Assembly: GCA_026414605.1 (NCBI GenBank)
Contig: JAOAIP010000045.1
Span: forward strand, 1-64,000
Reading direction: 5' to 3'
Source: Bacteroidia bacterium
GTDB lineage: Bacteria; Bacteroidota; Bacteroidia; B-17B0; Aurantibacillaceae
Length of the DNA stretch: 64,000 nucleotides
This document shows, one piece after another, positions 25,835-35,388 of this stretch. How positions within the stretch are numbered: the stretch's first letter is position 1; each line of letters begins with the position of its first letter. The translations under genes were made by a program, and so were the position numbers. The notes under the pieces are model-generated. The model saw nothing but the letters and a program-made list of their open reading frames with translations. It had not been told where the DNA came from and ran no database searches.

Positions 25835-28078
25835 CTATTTAAATTTAGATAGTAATGCTTGAAGTGCGTTTTCTTCTGTGATTTCAATAGATTTTTGTTT
25901 GGATGTTTGGTTATTTCCTTTTTTCTTTGGGGTATCAGCAAATGGTTCTGATTTCATTGAAAGAGCAATGCGTTTTCTTGGGAGATCTATTTCAATGACA
26001 GTAACTTTTACTTTTTGACCAACTTTTACAAAACTATGTGGGTCGGATACAAATTCATCTGAAAGATGTGAAATATGCACTAATCCGTCTTGATGTACAC
26101 CAATATCTACAAATGCTCCAAAATTTGTAACATTCGTAATAATGCCGGGTAATTGCATTCCTACTTTTACATCTTCAATGGTATGTACGCGTTCATCAAA
26201 ACTAAATATCTCAAAGGATTTGCGAGGGTCTCTGCCAGGTTTTTTTAATTCACTCATAATATCTTGTAGTGTTGGTAGTCCTACTTCGTCGGTAATGTAG
26301 TTTTCAAGTTTTATTTTTTTTCGTAATTCTGAATTATTAAGTAAATCATCAATTGTGCAGTTTAAATCCTGAGCCATTTTTTCTACAATATGATAACTTT
26401 CGGGATGCACGGCACTTTTATCTAATGGATGTTTGCCATTACGAATGCGTAAAAATCCGCTGGCTTGTTGAAATGCTTTTTCGCCAAAGCGAGGCACCTT
26501 AAGAAGGTCTTGCCTTGATTGAAATGGACCGTGTTGTTTTCTATAATCAATAATGCTTTGGGCTAAGGATGGACCAATGCCTGATACGTAAGAAAGTAAT
26601 TGTTTAGATGCTGTATTGAGTTCTACACCTACAGCATTTACACAACTCATCACTACTTCGTCTAATTTATCTTTGAGTAGTCCTTGATCTACATCGTGTT
26701 GGTATTGACCTACTCCAATGGACTTCGGATCTATCTTTACCAATTCTGCTAAAGGATCTTGCAATCTTCTGCCAATTGACACAGCCCCTCTTACTGTAAC
26801 ATCTTTGTCGGGAAATTCTTCTCTTGCAACATCAGATGCAGAATATACGGATGCTCCGGCTTCATTGACCATAATTACAGGGATATCATTGGGCAAAATG
26901 GAGATATTTCTAATAAATAATTCGGTTTCTCGTGAAGCCGTTCCATTTCCAATAGCAATGGCTTCTATATTGTGTTTAGCGGCTAATGCGAGTATTATTT
27001 GTTCGGCTTCTTCTGTTCTTTTTTGAGGTTCGTGTGGATAGATGACAGCGTCTTCAATTAGATTGCCTTGTTCATCTAATACTACTACTTTACAACCTGT
27101 TCTAAAGCCAGGGTCAATGGCTAAGACACGTTTGTTTCCTAATGGTGATTGCATCAATAATTCTCTTAAATTATTAGCAAATACTTTAATGGCTTCTAAA
27201 TCGGCTTTTTCTTTTGTAAGTATTCTAAATTCTGTTTCTAAAGATGGATGTAGTAAACGCTTGTATGCATCTTCAATGGCTTTTTGCAGTTCAATAGCCG
27301 TAGGATGATTTTTTCTTTTGATTATAAATTGGCTAATGATGTTGTGTGCTAATGCTTCATCAATACTGATATCTAAGTATAAAATATCTTCTTTTTCTCC
27401 TCTTCGCATTGCTAACATTCGGTGAGATGGGCATTGCATAAGGGGTTCTGACCAATTAAAATAATCTTTGTATTTAATGCCTTCTTCTTCTTTTCCTTTC
27501 ATCACTTTGGAAGTAATCACTGCTTCTTCTTTGAAGATAGTTCTTAATTTTTCACGAATATCTGCATTTTCATTAATCATTTCTGCGATAATATCTCTTG
27601 CACCTTGTAATACATCTTCAATGTTGTTTAATCCTAATTCAGCATTAATGTATTTTTCGGCTTCTTTCAGAATATCAATATCTTCTTGGTTAAAAATTTG
27701 AAGAGCAAGTGGTTCTAATCCCTTTTCACGAGCAACGGAAGCACGGGTTTTCTTTTTGGGTTTGTAGGGCAAGTATAAGTCCTCTAATTGTTGTAATGTT
27801 TCAGCAGCAAGGATTTTATTTTTTAATTCATCTGTTAGTTTGCCTTGTTCTTCAATTGTTTTCAAAATAGTATTTCTACGATTTTCAAGGGCTAATAACT
27901 TTTCAAATCCATCTTTAATTTGACTAATTTGCACTTCGTCTAAGCCGCCCGTTTTTTCCTTGCGGTAACGAGCAATGAAAGGAATGGTGCATCCTTCTTC
28001 AAAGAGTTCTAATACTGCATTTACCTGATTAGGTTTAATGTTGAGTTGTTCTGATAATTTTGTTACAAAGAAATTCAT
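25835..28078 (-). CDS. tex: Tex-family RNA-binding transcription accessory protein
   Basis: A 747-residue cytoplasmic nucleic-acid-binding protein. It contains the N-terminal helical Tex domain with CTIPFIARYRKEKTGGLDE, the YqgF/RNase H-like domain (about 315-440; VLAIDPGFRTGCKVVVLD), two helix-hairpin-helix motifs (LLSYVSGIGPSLAQSII, LLKVPRFGEKAFQQASGFL) and a C-terminal S1 domain (about 640-710; GIITNVTNFGAFVDIGVHQDGLVHIS). The start MNFFVTKLSEQLN is preferred to an ATG 42 bases upstream, which would lie inside the end of the upstream sulfotransferase gene. Tex affects transcription and RNA stability in other bacteria; its exact role is not settled. Confidence 0.95.
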   Translation of the reverse strand: MNFFVTKLSEQLNIKPNQVNAVLELFEEGCTIPFIARYRKEKTGGLDEVQISQIKDGFEKLLALENRRNTILKTIEEQGKLTDELKNKILAAETLQQLEDLYLPYKPKKKTRASVAREKGLEPLALQIFNQEDIDILKEAEKYINAELGLNNIEDVLQGARDIIAEMINENADIREKLRTIFKEEAVITSKVMKGKEEEGIKYKDYFNWSEPLMQCPSHRMLAMRRGEKEDILYLDISIDEALAHNIISQFIIKRKNHPTAIELQKAIEDAYKRLLHPSLETEFRILTKEKADLEAIKVFANNLRELLMQSPLGNKRVLAIDPGFRTGCKVVVLDEQGNLIEDAVIYPHEPQKRTEEAEQIILALAAKHNIEAIAIGNGTASRETELFIRNISILPNDIPVIMVNEAGASVYSASDVAREEFPDKDVTVRGAVSIGRRLQDPLAELVKIDPKSIGVGQYQHDVDQGLLKDKLDEVVMSCVNAVGVELNTASKQLLSYVSGIGPSLAQSIIDYRKQHGPFQSRQDLLKVPRFGEKAFQQASGFLRIRNGKHPLDKSAVHPESYHIVEKMAQDLNCTIDDLLNNSELRKKIKLENYITDEVGLPTLQDIMSELKKPGRDPRKSFEIFSFDERVHTIEDVKVGMQLPGIITNVTNFGAFVDIGVHQDGLVHISHLSDEFVSDPHSFVKVGQKVKVTVIEIDLPRKRIALSMKSEPFADTPKKKGNNQTSKQKSIEITEENALQALLSKFK

Positions 28079-28106
28079 AGTTTTATTTTTTAAAGATAAC
28101 TTTGTC

Positions 28107-29312
28107 TTAAAAATCATCATAAGTAGATGGAGATTGTAATCGATAAGGGTATTTTTTAACTTTAATTAATCGCTTGATGAAGTAAGGAACAAAATGGAAG
28201 TAAATAAAAGAACTTATATGATTAAATTTGACTTTTAATTGCGTTTTCCAACAAGATAAGTGAATGGGTTTAAAATCATTATGAGATTGATAATTAAGTT
28301 GCTTTGCTAATTCTTGAGTCATTGTCCAAGTAGCATTAATAAGATGGGCTATTTCAGGTTGATTAATATTATGTTTCCATTCATTGACTTTTTGTGGAGA
28401 AATTGGTTGCGTTAAACTTTTATGCGTAATAAAAAAATAATCTTTAAGTTTAGGGTCTTGAATGTTTTCAAAAAGATCTTGAATAATTGAAGGGTAATCA
28501 AAAAACTTAGATGTATACGGTAAATCCAAAAAATTGGAAATATTTTTTAATGTATCTGTACTTTCACTAATTAATTTTTCATAATTGACAATTAGAAATG
28601 GAATCTTGGATTTTTGCAGTATACTAAAATAGGTTTGAAATGCTTCTTCCCAAGTATAAATATAAAGACAACTGTTGTAATGTGTTCTTAATCTTTGGTT
28701 GTAGTTAAATTTTGAATATACATTATCTCTTGGATCTCTGACTAATAGTAGAATTTTGGCATTTGGAAAAAGTTGAAGATAGTAGCGTGATAAGTAGTAC
28801 CGTAATTGTTTGTCCACAATGTGGGTAATTTTAGATACATCCTTATTTATACCAAATGCTAAATAGGATAGTCGTATCACTCTTTCATAATTCAATTGAT
28901 TTTGAAATTTTAATAGTAATTGTTTTAATACTTCCTTACCAGCAAAAAGAGGATATAATTTACCTTCACTCATCAATACAAAATCATCGCAATATTGTTG
29001 GATAGTTTTAGTTGTCCAACTTTTTATAGATCGGTATTTTTGACGAAGAATAATAGGAAACACTTCTTCAGAAGTAAATACCACTTGTTCGTGCATCATT
29101 AGCATTACTCCAAGTAGTGTAGAAGCAGACCTTCCCGTAGTGAAAATATAATTGATTTTCAAATTATCTACTTGTTCTAATGTTACTTTATCGATATTAT
29201 ATGGTTGGGCGACAATAGGATTAAACTCGGGAGAAGTATTGATGTGAAACTTAGAAATTATCCCATTTTTTTGTTTTAATGATGATGTTAGTATAGATGA
29301 AGAATTATTCAT
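28107..29312 (-). CDS. Sulfotransferase-family protein
   Basis: A 401-residue protein with the two PAPS-binding motifs of sulfotransferases: the 5'-phosphosulfate loop FTTGRSASTLLGVML near residue 55 and the 3'-phosphate motif LLVRDPRDNVYSKFN near residue 190. Members move sulfate from PAPS to carbohydrates, lipids or proteins; the acceptor here is unknown. The start MNNSSSIL is chosen because it gives an ATGAATAA overlap of eight bases with the stop of the sigma-54 regulator gene upstream; the longer frame would overlap by 74 bases. The end of the protein is rich in aromatic and basic residues. PAPS-synthesis genes are not in the window. Confidence 0.82.
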   Translation of the reverse strand: MNNSSSILTSSLKQKNGIISKFHINTSPEFNPIVAQPYNIDKVTLEQVDNLKINYIFTTGRSASTLLGVMLMMHEQVVFTSEEVFPIILRQKYRSIKSWTTKTIQQYCDDFVLMSEGKLYPLFAGKEVLKQLLLKFQNQLNYERVIRLSYLAFGINKDVSKITHIVDKQLRYYLSRYYLQLFPNAKILLLVRDPRDNVYSKFNYNQRLRTHYNSCLYIYTWEEAFQTYFSILQKSKIPFLIVNYEKLISESTDTLKNISNFLDLPYTSKFFDYPSIIQDLFENIQDPKLKDYFFITHKSLTQPISPQKVNEWKHNINQPEIAHLINATWTMTQELAKQLNYQSHNDFKPIHLSCWKTQLKVKFNHISSFIYFHFVPYFIKRLIKVKKYPYRLQSPSTYDDF

Positions 29313-30480
29313 AGCAGTATTGTTCAAGATCGTTAATAGATATTTTTTCGCCATCGCATAAGATGTAAATTCGTTCAATTAAATTTTTCAATTGTCTTAC
29401 ATTTCCCGTGTAATTTATGTTTTGAAGATATTCAATGGTTTTAGTATCAAATACTTTTTTGGGAATATTTTGTTGTTGGCTTATTTGGTCAGAAAAATAT
29501 TCTACTAATAAGGGAATATCTTCTTTTCTTTCATTTAAGGATGGAACGGAAATGTGAATAACATTCAATCGGTGATACAAGTCCTCTCTGAAGTTTTGTT
29601 TTTTAATTTCATCTTTTAAGTTTTTATTTGTTGCAGCAATAACACGAACATTTACTTGAATGTCTTTTTCACTGCCTACTCTTTGAATTTTGTTTTCTTG
29701 TAATGATCGTAACACTTTTGCTTGTGCGGATAAACTCATATCGCCAATTTCATCAAGGAACAATGTGCCATTGTTGGCTTGTTCAAATTTTCCTTTTTTC
29801 TGTGCAATAGCCCCAGTAAATGAACCTTTTTCGTGTCCAAACAATTCGCTTTCAATCAATTCAGATGGAATGGCGGCACAATTCACTTCAACGAATGGAT
29901 AAGTAGAACGATGCGATAATGCGTGAATACGCTTTGCTACTAATTCTTTACCTGAACCATTAGGTCCTGTAATTAAAACTTTTGCATCGGTTAAGGCCAC
30001 TTTGTCAATAATTTTTAAGAGTTTAACAATGGCTTCGCTTTTGCCTATAATTTCAGGGATTTCAACACTACTTGTTTTTTTAACGGAAGAATGAGATTTG
30101 TTTTTTTGATCAATAATTTGATTTCTGTTTAAAGCATTTCTACAAGTATTGATAAGTTTGTCTAAACTAAATGGTTTTTGTAAATAGTCAAATGCTCCTG
30201 CTTTCATAAATTTTACAGCCGTATCTATATCGCCGTGAGCACTCATTACAATAAATGCTGTTGGATAATTTAATTCTGTAACTTTTTGAAATAATTCTTC
30301 TCCATTCAGTTTGGGCATTTTAATATCGCATAATAAAATATCAAAGTTTTCTTTTTGAATGGAATTGAGTGCTTCTGCACCATTACTGCATTCTTGAACT
30401 TGCCATCCTTCGGCTTCTAATATCTCTTTAACTACACTTCGTATGGCTTTTTCGTCATCTATTACTAATATCTTTGGCAT
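29305..30480 (-). CDS. Sigma-54 activator with receiver domain, lacking a DNA-binding domain
   Basis: A 391-residue response regulator of the NtrC group. The receiver domain (1-120) has the phosphoacceptor Asp in ILLCDIKMP and the late Lys in YLQKPFS. The AAA+ domain (about 145-370) has Walker A GPNGSGKE, Walker B GTLFLDEIGDM, and the sigma-54-contact loop GSFTGA (usual GAFTGA). The protein stops about 15 residues after the AAA+ domain, so the Fis-type helix-turn-helix that normally guides such activators to DNA is missing. It may act from solution, as FlgR-type activators do, or need a partner. No kinase gene is adjacent. It overlaps the sulfotransferase gene by eight bases. Confidence 0.93.
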   Translation of the reverse strand: MPKILVIDDEKAIRSVVKEILEAEGWQVQECSNGAEALNSIQKENFDILLCDIKMPKLNGEELFQKVTELNYPTAFIVMSAHGDIDTAVKFMKAGAFDYLQKPFSLDKLINTCRNALNRNQIIDQKNKSHSSVKKTSSVEIPEIIGKSEAIVKLLKIIDKVALTDAKVLITGPNGSGKELVAKRIHALSHRSTYPFVEVNCAAIPSELIESELFGHEKGSFTGAIAQKKGKFEQANNGTLFLDEIGDMSLSAQAKVLRSLQENKIQRVGSEKDIQVNVRVIAATNKNLKDEIKKQNFREDLYHRLNVIHISVPSLNERKEDIPLLVEYFSDQISQQQNIPKKVFDTKTIEYLQNINYTGNVRQLKNLIERIYILCDGEKISINDLEQYCYE

Positions 30481-30520
30481 AACTAAACTATTACATTTAT
30501 TTTTTAATTTTAATTTATTG

Positions 30521-30569
30521 ATTTCGGCTATTTAGCCGAAATTTTAAATTTTCGGTTCATTCGCCGAAA
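30521..30569 (-). terminator. Two adjacent TTTCGG/CCGAAA hairpins after dtd
   Basis: 30521-30530 pairs perfectly with 30533-30542 (10 bp, ATTTCGGCTA), and 30550-30555 pairs with 30564-30569 (6 bp, TTTCGG/CCGAAA). They lie just past the dtd stop on the minus strand and before the sigma-54 regulator gene, so they probably end the M61-dtd transcript. The T tract after them is poor. The shared TTTCGG arms look like a duplicated unit. Confidence 0.45.
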
Positions 30570-30574
30570 GTTAA

Positions 30575-31027
30575 TTATTCTTTGTTTTTGGTGTCTATCC
30601 ATATTGTTACAGGACCATCATTGATTAAATGTACTTTCATATCTGCACCAAAAATTCCTCGTTCTACTTTTTTTTGTAATAAACTTTCGCATTTTTCAAT
30701 AAATTGTTCATATAATGCTTTTGCCTTTTCAGGTGGGGCACTATTTATAAATGAAGGGCGATTTCCTTTTTTAGTAGATGCAAATAAAGTGAATTGGCTT
30801 ACTATTAAAAGAGATCCATTAATGTCTTGTATACTTTTATTCATCTTGCCTTCTTCATTTGAAAATATCCTTAATTGAATTATTTTTTGAGATAGCCAAT
30901 TTATATCTTCTTCATTATCATCATTGCCAACGGCTAAAAATACAAGCAACCCATCATTGATTTCACCTACAATGTTATTATTTACGATTACTTTTGCTTC
31001 TTTTACTCTTTGTATCAATGATCTCAT
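30575..31027 (-). CDS. dtd: D-aminoacyl-tRNA deacylase
   Basis: A 150-residue cytoplasmic proofreading enzyme that removes D-amino acids (and glycine from tRNA-Ala) from mischarged tRNA. The start MRSLIQRVKEAKVIV, the SQFTLFAST motif and the late NDGPVTIWIDT, which holds the Gly-cisPro chiral filter, are all present. The length is typical. It starts 6 bases after the M61 peptidase gene on the same strand, so the two form an operon. Confidence 0.96.
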   Translation of the reverse strand: MRSLIQRVKEAKVIVNNNIVGEINDGLLVFLAVGNDDNEEDINWLSQKIIQLRIFSNEEGKMNKSIQDINGSLLIVSQFTLFASTKKGNRPSFINSAPPEKAKALYEQFIEKCESLLQKKVERGIFGADMKVHLINDGPVTIWIDTKNKE

Positions 31028-31033
31028 CTTTAA

Positions 31034-32764
31034 TTACATTTTTTTAAAATGTGAGAATAAATCTTTTTCTATTGTAGATAATTTATCCTTTAATCGTAAT
31101 GATAATTTTTGATAGAATGTTTTGTTTTTAAGTGCTTTAATTTCTACATTTATTATTTTATGGAATCTTTGAACTGTAAGGTTGATGGTATTTATTTTAT
31201 TAATGCTTTTATCGGTAAATGCATCTTTGCTTGTAATAGAATTGACTGCCAATATCTCGTCATTTAATGATAGGGCATAATAAGCAGGACTTTCAGGTAA
31301 GATATGATTGACGATGTATTTCCCTTGTTGTTCTGATGCTTTGAAACCAAAGTATCTTTCCCACCAATTTTCAGATTCTTTGTATTCAATGTATAAGCCA
31401 AAGTTTTTAATGATTTTTTCAAATAGTGGAATATAATCATTGGGAAATAATAATGTATTATCAAAAAATACTATGTCTGTTTCATCTTTTGTAAATTCTA
31501 AAAAATACTTGATGAAGGATTGTAGTGTATATGGTTCATTATTGTTGATTTGATTATCATATAATTTTAAACACACATCTCGTAAAGATTTTCTCTTTTT
31601 GGTTTTGAAAATAATATACAAGTCCATCATCATTGCTAATAGGCATCCTTCGTCGTAAATAGAGACCTTTTTATGTGGTGCGTGATTGGCGTATCCATCT
31701 ACCCAAGTATCTATGCTTGAATTAAGCAAGGATTGTGAGAATTTACCATAATTGATAAAATGCCTGTTTAATCGTTCATTAATGCAATTAAAGAACTCAT
31801 CATCATTAAAAACACCTGATTGCCATAATAATTTATCCCCATAATAGGTAGTAAATCCTTCGTAAATAAATCCTAATTCTGAATAATTTTCTGTGTAATA
31901 GTTGTAAGGAAACATTTGTTTAGGGCGAATGGTTTTGATATTCCAAGCGTGGAATAACTCGTGGGATGCTACTCCTAAAAGTTCATTGTATAGTTTGGTC
32001 ATTATTTGTGTATTCGGACCTAATACAATGACTGTGTTTTTTAAGTGTTCTACGCCGTGATAGTAAGAATAAGGTAATAAGTGTATGATAAAGTGGTATT
32101 TTTTGAAAGGTGCAGTGCCCCAAAATTTCAGTATTTGTTGAGTAAATTTTTTAAAATCGTTTTTCGTTTTTTCTTCATCAATGTATTTTTCGTGAATATC
32201 TATAGTATGCACATAAAAAGTATATTCATCTACTTTGTATGAAAAGGATTTGACATAAGGTGTGGCAACAATTGGGCTATCTACTAATTCGTCATAATCA
32301 GTAGATTCAATGGTATTATTTTTAATGTTTAATGAAGTAATTATCTTGTAATTTTTTGGAACATTAATGTGAATGTAAAATTTTTGGATAGTATCTGAAT
32401 AACTTGGTTTCATTAGTAAATGCACAGGATTAAAATACAATATATTTTCATCTGCATAACACGCCCCTGCATTGTATTCATTAGCATAATAATTATATTC
32501 TACAAAAATTTCTTTGTTTAAATTGTCATTGAAAATTTCCCAAGAGTGTGTATTTGATTTTATAACTAAAAGTTGTTTACCTTTGCTATCATAAGCACGA
32601 AAGTTTTGAATGTTTTTTGAAAAATGACCTAATTCGTATCTACCAGGACGCCATCTCGGAAGTAAGAGAATAAGTTTTTTATCAACAACATTTTGTATTT
32701 TTAATTTTACATTGATATAGTGAGATACAGGATTGGATTGAGAAATTGAAAAGAATAATTCCAT
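31034..32764 (-). CDS. M61-family metallopeptidase with PDZ domain
   Basis: A 576-residue glycyl-aminopeptidase-type enzyme. The N-terminal beta domain (about 1-160; LPRWRPGRYELGHFSKNIQNF) is typical of M61. The zinc motif HELFH lies at 268-272, followed by AWNIKTIRPKQM and a later GFTTYYGD with the third ligand. The C-terminal PDZ-like part runs from about 480. There is no signal peptide. The start MELFFSISQSNPVSHY is chosen over an upstream ATG at 32797, because that ATG lies inside the -7 box at 32795-32802 and so would not be transcribed. It is the first gene of the M61-dtd operon. Confidence 0.92.
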   Translation of the reverse strand: MELFFSISQSNPVSHYINVKLKIQNVVDKKLILLLPRWRPGRYELGHFSKNIQNFRAYDSKGKQLLVIKSNTHSWEIFNDNLNKEIFVEYNYYANEYNAGACYADENILYFNPVHLLMKPSYSDTIQKFYIHINVPKNYKIITSLNIKNNTIESTDYDELVDSPIVATPYVKSFSYKVDEYTFYVHTIDIHEKYIDEEKTKNDFKKFTQQILKFWGTAPFKKYHFIIHLLPYSYYHGVEHLKNTVIVLGPNTQIMTKLYNELLGVASHELFHAWNIKTIRPKQMFPYNYYTENYSELGFIYEGFTTYYGDKLLWQSGVFNDDEFFNCINERLNRHFINYGKFSQSLLNSSIDTWVDGYANHAPHKKVSIYDEGCLLAMMMDLYIIFKTKKRKSLRDVCLKLYDNQINNNEPYTLQSFIKYFLEFTKDETDIVFFDNTLLFPNDYIPLFEKIIKNFGLYIEYKESENWWERYFGFKASEQQGKYIVNHILPESPAYYALSLNDEILAVNSITSKDAFTDKSINKINTINLTVQRFHKIINVEIKALKNKTFYQKLSLRLKDKLSTIEKDLFSHFKKM

Positions 32765-32794
32765 AAGCGATTTTTTATTCGTATTATTACCCCG

Positions 32795-32802
32795 CAAATC
32801 TA
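32795..32802 (-). promoter_or_regulatory. -7 box (TAGATTTG) of the M61-dtd operon
   Basis: A full TAnnTTTG match on the minus strand, about 30 bases before the chosen ATG of the M61 gene, in the 53-base gap between it and the divergent TPR gene. It decides the start of that gene. A clear TTG -33 element was not seen. Confidence 0.45.
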
Positions 32803-32817
32803 TGTAAAATAAAGTAA

Positions 32818-33897
32818 ATGCGAGACCTCTATTTTTGGAACTTGTTCTTAATTGTTTTTTTATCTTTTCAAAATTTCATTGCTCAATCTAAAAAAGATAG
32901 TGTAGAATTTCAACATTATTTTGATAAAGCGTATAAATTAAGAAGCGTCAATGTAGATTCTGCCTTTTATTGGATAGATAATGCATTAGAAGTGGCTAAA
33001 AAATTAGGCAACAAAGAATGGTTGGCAAAAGCACACAATCTTAAAGGGATATTGTATTACAAGAAAAGTCAGTATTTTGCTTCTATTACAGAGTTAGATA
33101 AAGCATTAAAACTTACTAATGACAAAGAATTAAAGGGTAAAATATACATCAATCTTGGCAATGCACTCTCAGATTTGAATTACCCTTATTCTGCCAAAAG
33201 ATATTACGAAGATGCTATTCGTATGTTTAATGAAACACAAAATTATCCTTTTTTAGTGCGGGCTTTATTGAATTTAGCCACAGAAGAATTTAATTTAAAA
33301 GAACAAACTGCTGCTCGTGTGCATTTGAAATTAGCACTTTATTATGCTCAACAGCAAGATTTAGTAGAAGAAGCCGCAATTTGTCTGAATAATCTTTCAG
33401 CAATGTTTATCAAAACAGGTCAAATAGATAGTGCCAGTAAATACATTTATCAATCATTTAATAACTATGAAAAAACAGAAAATTATTATGGTTTAGCAGA
33501 TGCGTATTTGACGGCCATTTCTTTGCATTTAGCCAAAAAAGAATTGAGTTATGCTAAAGCACTTATAGATTTAGCGGATTCTATCATAGATCATTTGGGA
33601 TATTTAGAAGGAAAGAAAAATCTTACAGAACATAAAGTTAATTATTATTTGCTTTCTAATGATAATGAATTAGCCAAAAGATATTTTAATGAATATATCC
33701 AATTAGAAGATAGTTTTTATCGTCAAAAAAAGGGAAATATCACATTACTTTCTGAAACCAATCAAACAATTCCAAATAAAGAAATTACAAGTTTTAAAAA
33801 TATAAAAGTTTCTTTCCTTCAATTGTTTATTACCATTTTAATTGCCCTTGCTTGTTCTATTTATTTATTCAAACAATATCGTTATGGCGAGAAATAA
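32818..33897 (+). CDS. Exported TPR protein with C-terminal membrane anchor
   Basis: A 359-residue protein: signal peptide 1-22 (ends FIAQS), then about six tetratricopeptide repeats from residue 30 to 290 (for example KAHNLKGILYYKKSQYFASI, KIYINLGNALSDLNYPYSA), and one transmembrane helix at about 330-348 followed by a short tail RYGEK. This is the sensor half of the common Bacteroidota TPR-membrane-kinase proteins, but no kinase or DNA-binding domain follows. Its end overlaps the eIF1-like gene by 14 bases. It may be a signalling scaffold; this is inference. Confidence 0.78.
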   Translation: MRDLYFWNLFLIVFLSFQNFIAQSKKDSVEFQHYFDKAYKLRSVNVDSAFYWIDNALEVAKKLGNKEWLAKAHNLKGILYYKKSQYFASITELDKALKLTNDKELKGKIYINLGNALSDLNYPYSAKRYYEDAIRMFNETQNYPFLVRALLNLATEEFNLKEQTAARVHLKLALYYAQQQDLVEEAAICLNNLSAMFIKTGQIDSASKYIYQSFNNYEKTENYYGLADAYLTAISLHLAKKELSYAKALIDLADSIIDHLGYLEGKKNLTEHKVNYYLLSNDNELAKRYFNEYIQLEDSFYRQKKGNITLLSETNQTIPNKEITSFKNIKVSFLQLFITILIALACSIYLFKQYRYGEK

Positions 33898-34237
33898 ACA
33901 AGACAACAAAAGTTCATTGGTCTATTCTACAAATGCAGATTATTTAAAGAAATATCAAGAAGAAAATTCGGAACAAGAACCCGATACATTGCCGCCCTCT
34001 CAACAGCAATTAAAAATTTTTTTAGATCGTCTTGGGGGTAATAAATTTGTATGTAGAATTACAGGATTTATTGGAAAATCAGAAGATTTAGAAGCATTGG
34101 CTAAAACCTTAAAAAACAAATGTGCAACAGGGGGCAATGTAAAAGATGGGGCTATTTTAATTCAAGGTAATCAAAGAGAAAAATTGCAAACTATTCTCAC
34201 ACAAATGGGATATAAAGTGAAATTAGCAGGGGGCTAA
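33884..34237 (+). CDS. SUI1/eIF1-like translation factor
   Basis: A 117-residue cytoplasmic protein of the eIF1/YciH family. The C-terminal SUI1 domain (about 35-117) has NKFVCRITGFIGKSEDLEAL, LKNKCATGGNVKDGAILIQG and a final MGYKVKLAG, as in YciH. The family affects the fidelity of start-codon choice. The start MARNKQDN is chosen because the frame before it lies within the TPR gene membrane segment; the remaining 14-base overlap couples the two. Its stop codon overlaps that of the converging gene by four bases (34234-34237). Confidence 0.92.
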   Translation: MARNKQDNKSSLVYSTNADYLKKYQEENSEQEPDTLPPSQQQLKIFLDRLGGNKFVCRITGFIGKSEDLEALAKTLKNKCATGGNVKDGAILIQGNQREKLQTILTQMGYKVKLAGG

Positions 34238-35388
34238 TAATCAAAACTATTTATTAAGTCCGATATTTCTTCATTACTTACTTTAAACTTTTCTTTCTTT
34301 TGATAATTGTCTGTAGTAGAATGAACTTGTAAGTTATTATCTCCTACACCCATTTCATTATTTATGGAAATCATCTCGTCAATATTCTTTCTTTGATAAT
34401 AAGATTTTGTTTTGCCGAAATAAGCAATAATTCCAAAGTTTACAAAAGCTGTACGACCTTGTTCATCCTTAAAAAATGGAATATAACTTCCTTGAGTTCG
34501 TCTATTAAAATGCAAAGAATAAAGTGCTAAATAATTATTAACTGATTTACCTACAGATACATACATTCCAAGAAAATTGACGGGCTTTATGTCTATGCGT
34601 ATACCGCCCAAAAATTCATATCTTCCAAGATAAACGACTTTGTTTTCTCTTAAAAATGCTGCATATAATGTATCGGAATTACTAATACTAAATACACCAC
34701 CTTGGGGCTTGGTAAATAATGATATTTGAAACTTGTTGGATATAGGATAATTTAAACTCATTATTCTTGGAAACTGTAAACTAAAATTCAAACGATTTAA
34801 TGATCCTATTCTAAAACCTATTACAGGCAAATAATATCTATTTCCCCACAAAAATGATTTTGTTACTCCTAATCGCAAATTAAACTTTGTGGAAGGACTA
34901 AAACTCCATAATAACAAACTTGCCATTCTGATTACTCTTGTTTCAGAACGATTCTGCTTATCTACATTTGAAAATGGCGAAAAATCTACAAAGAAGATGG
35001 ATCGCTTTCCATTATTGTAAATAAAGCGAATGCCGATACCATTTTTTTGTAAAATATGTTTTTCTGTAAGTCCCGAAAAATTGGGATTGTAAGACAAAAA
35101 ATAACCTGTGAGTAAAAAATTAAAATTAGCAAAAGTAGAATCGGTATTCATTCTATCTCTTGTAAATACAGGGATATTGAAGGCAATAGTAGTTTGCTGA
35201 ATTTGATACGATTTTAATTTAGTATGAACATAATCTGTTGGACTTAATTCAACTTTTGGTTTTTGATAATAATCTACTAATACGATATTTTTAAAATAGT
35301 GCTTGGGTGTGCGAATAGACACACTATCACTTTGTGGATAAAGATGAATAATGAACGCGATATTTAATACAATAATATATTTATACAT
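34234..35388 (-). CDS. Outer-membrane beta-barrel-like protein in ECF sigma operon
   Basis: A 384-residue protein with a signal peptide (1-19, ending YPQSD). The body has many strand-like aromatic segments (FNFLLTGYFLSYNPNFSG, KRSIFFVDFSPFSN, FNLRLGVTKSFLWG, FLGGIRIDIKPVNFLGMYVSVG), as expected of an outer-membrane barrel, followed by a polar C-terminal tail of about 50 residues. The start codon follows the stop of the small helical protein gene with no spacing (TAAATG), so it is the last gene of a four-gene operon with the ECF sigma gene. No named family is recognised. Confidence 0.7.
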   Translation of the reverse strand: MYKYIIVLNIAFIIHLYPQSDSVSIRTPKHYFKNIVLVDYYQKPKVELSPTDYVHTKLKSYQIQQTTIAFNIPVFTRDRMNTDSTFANFNFLLTGYFLSYNPNFSGLTEKHILQKNGIGIRFIYNNGKRSIFFVDFSPFSNVDKQNRSETRVIRMASLLLWSFSPSTKFNLRLGVTKSFLWGNRYYLPVIGFRIGSLNRLNFSLQFPRIMSLNYPISNKFQISLFTKPQGGVFSISNSDTLYAAFLRENKVVYLGRYEFLGGIRIDIKPVNFLGMYVSVGKSVNNYLALYSLHFNRRTQGSYIPFFKDEQGRTAFVNFGIIAYFGKTKSYYQRKNIDEMISINNEMGVGDNNLQVHSTTDNYQKKEKFKVSNEEISDLINSFDY

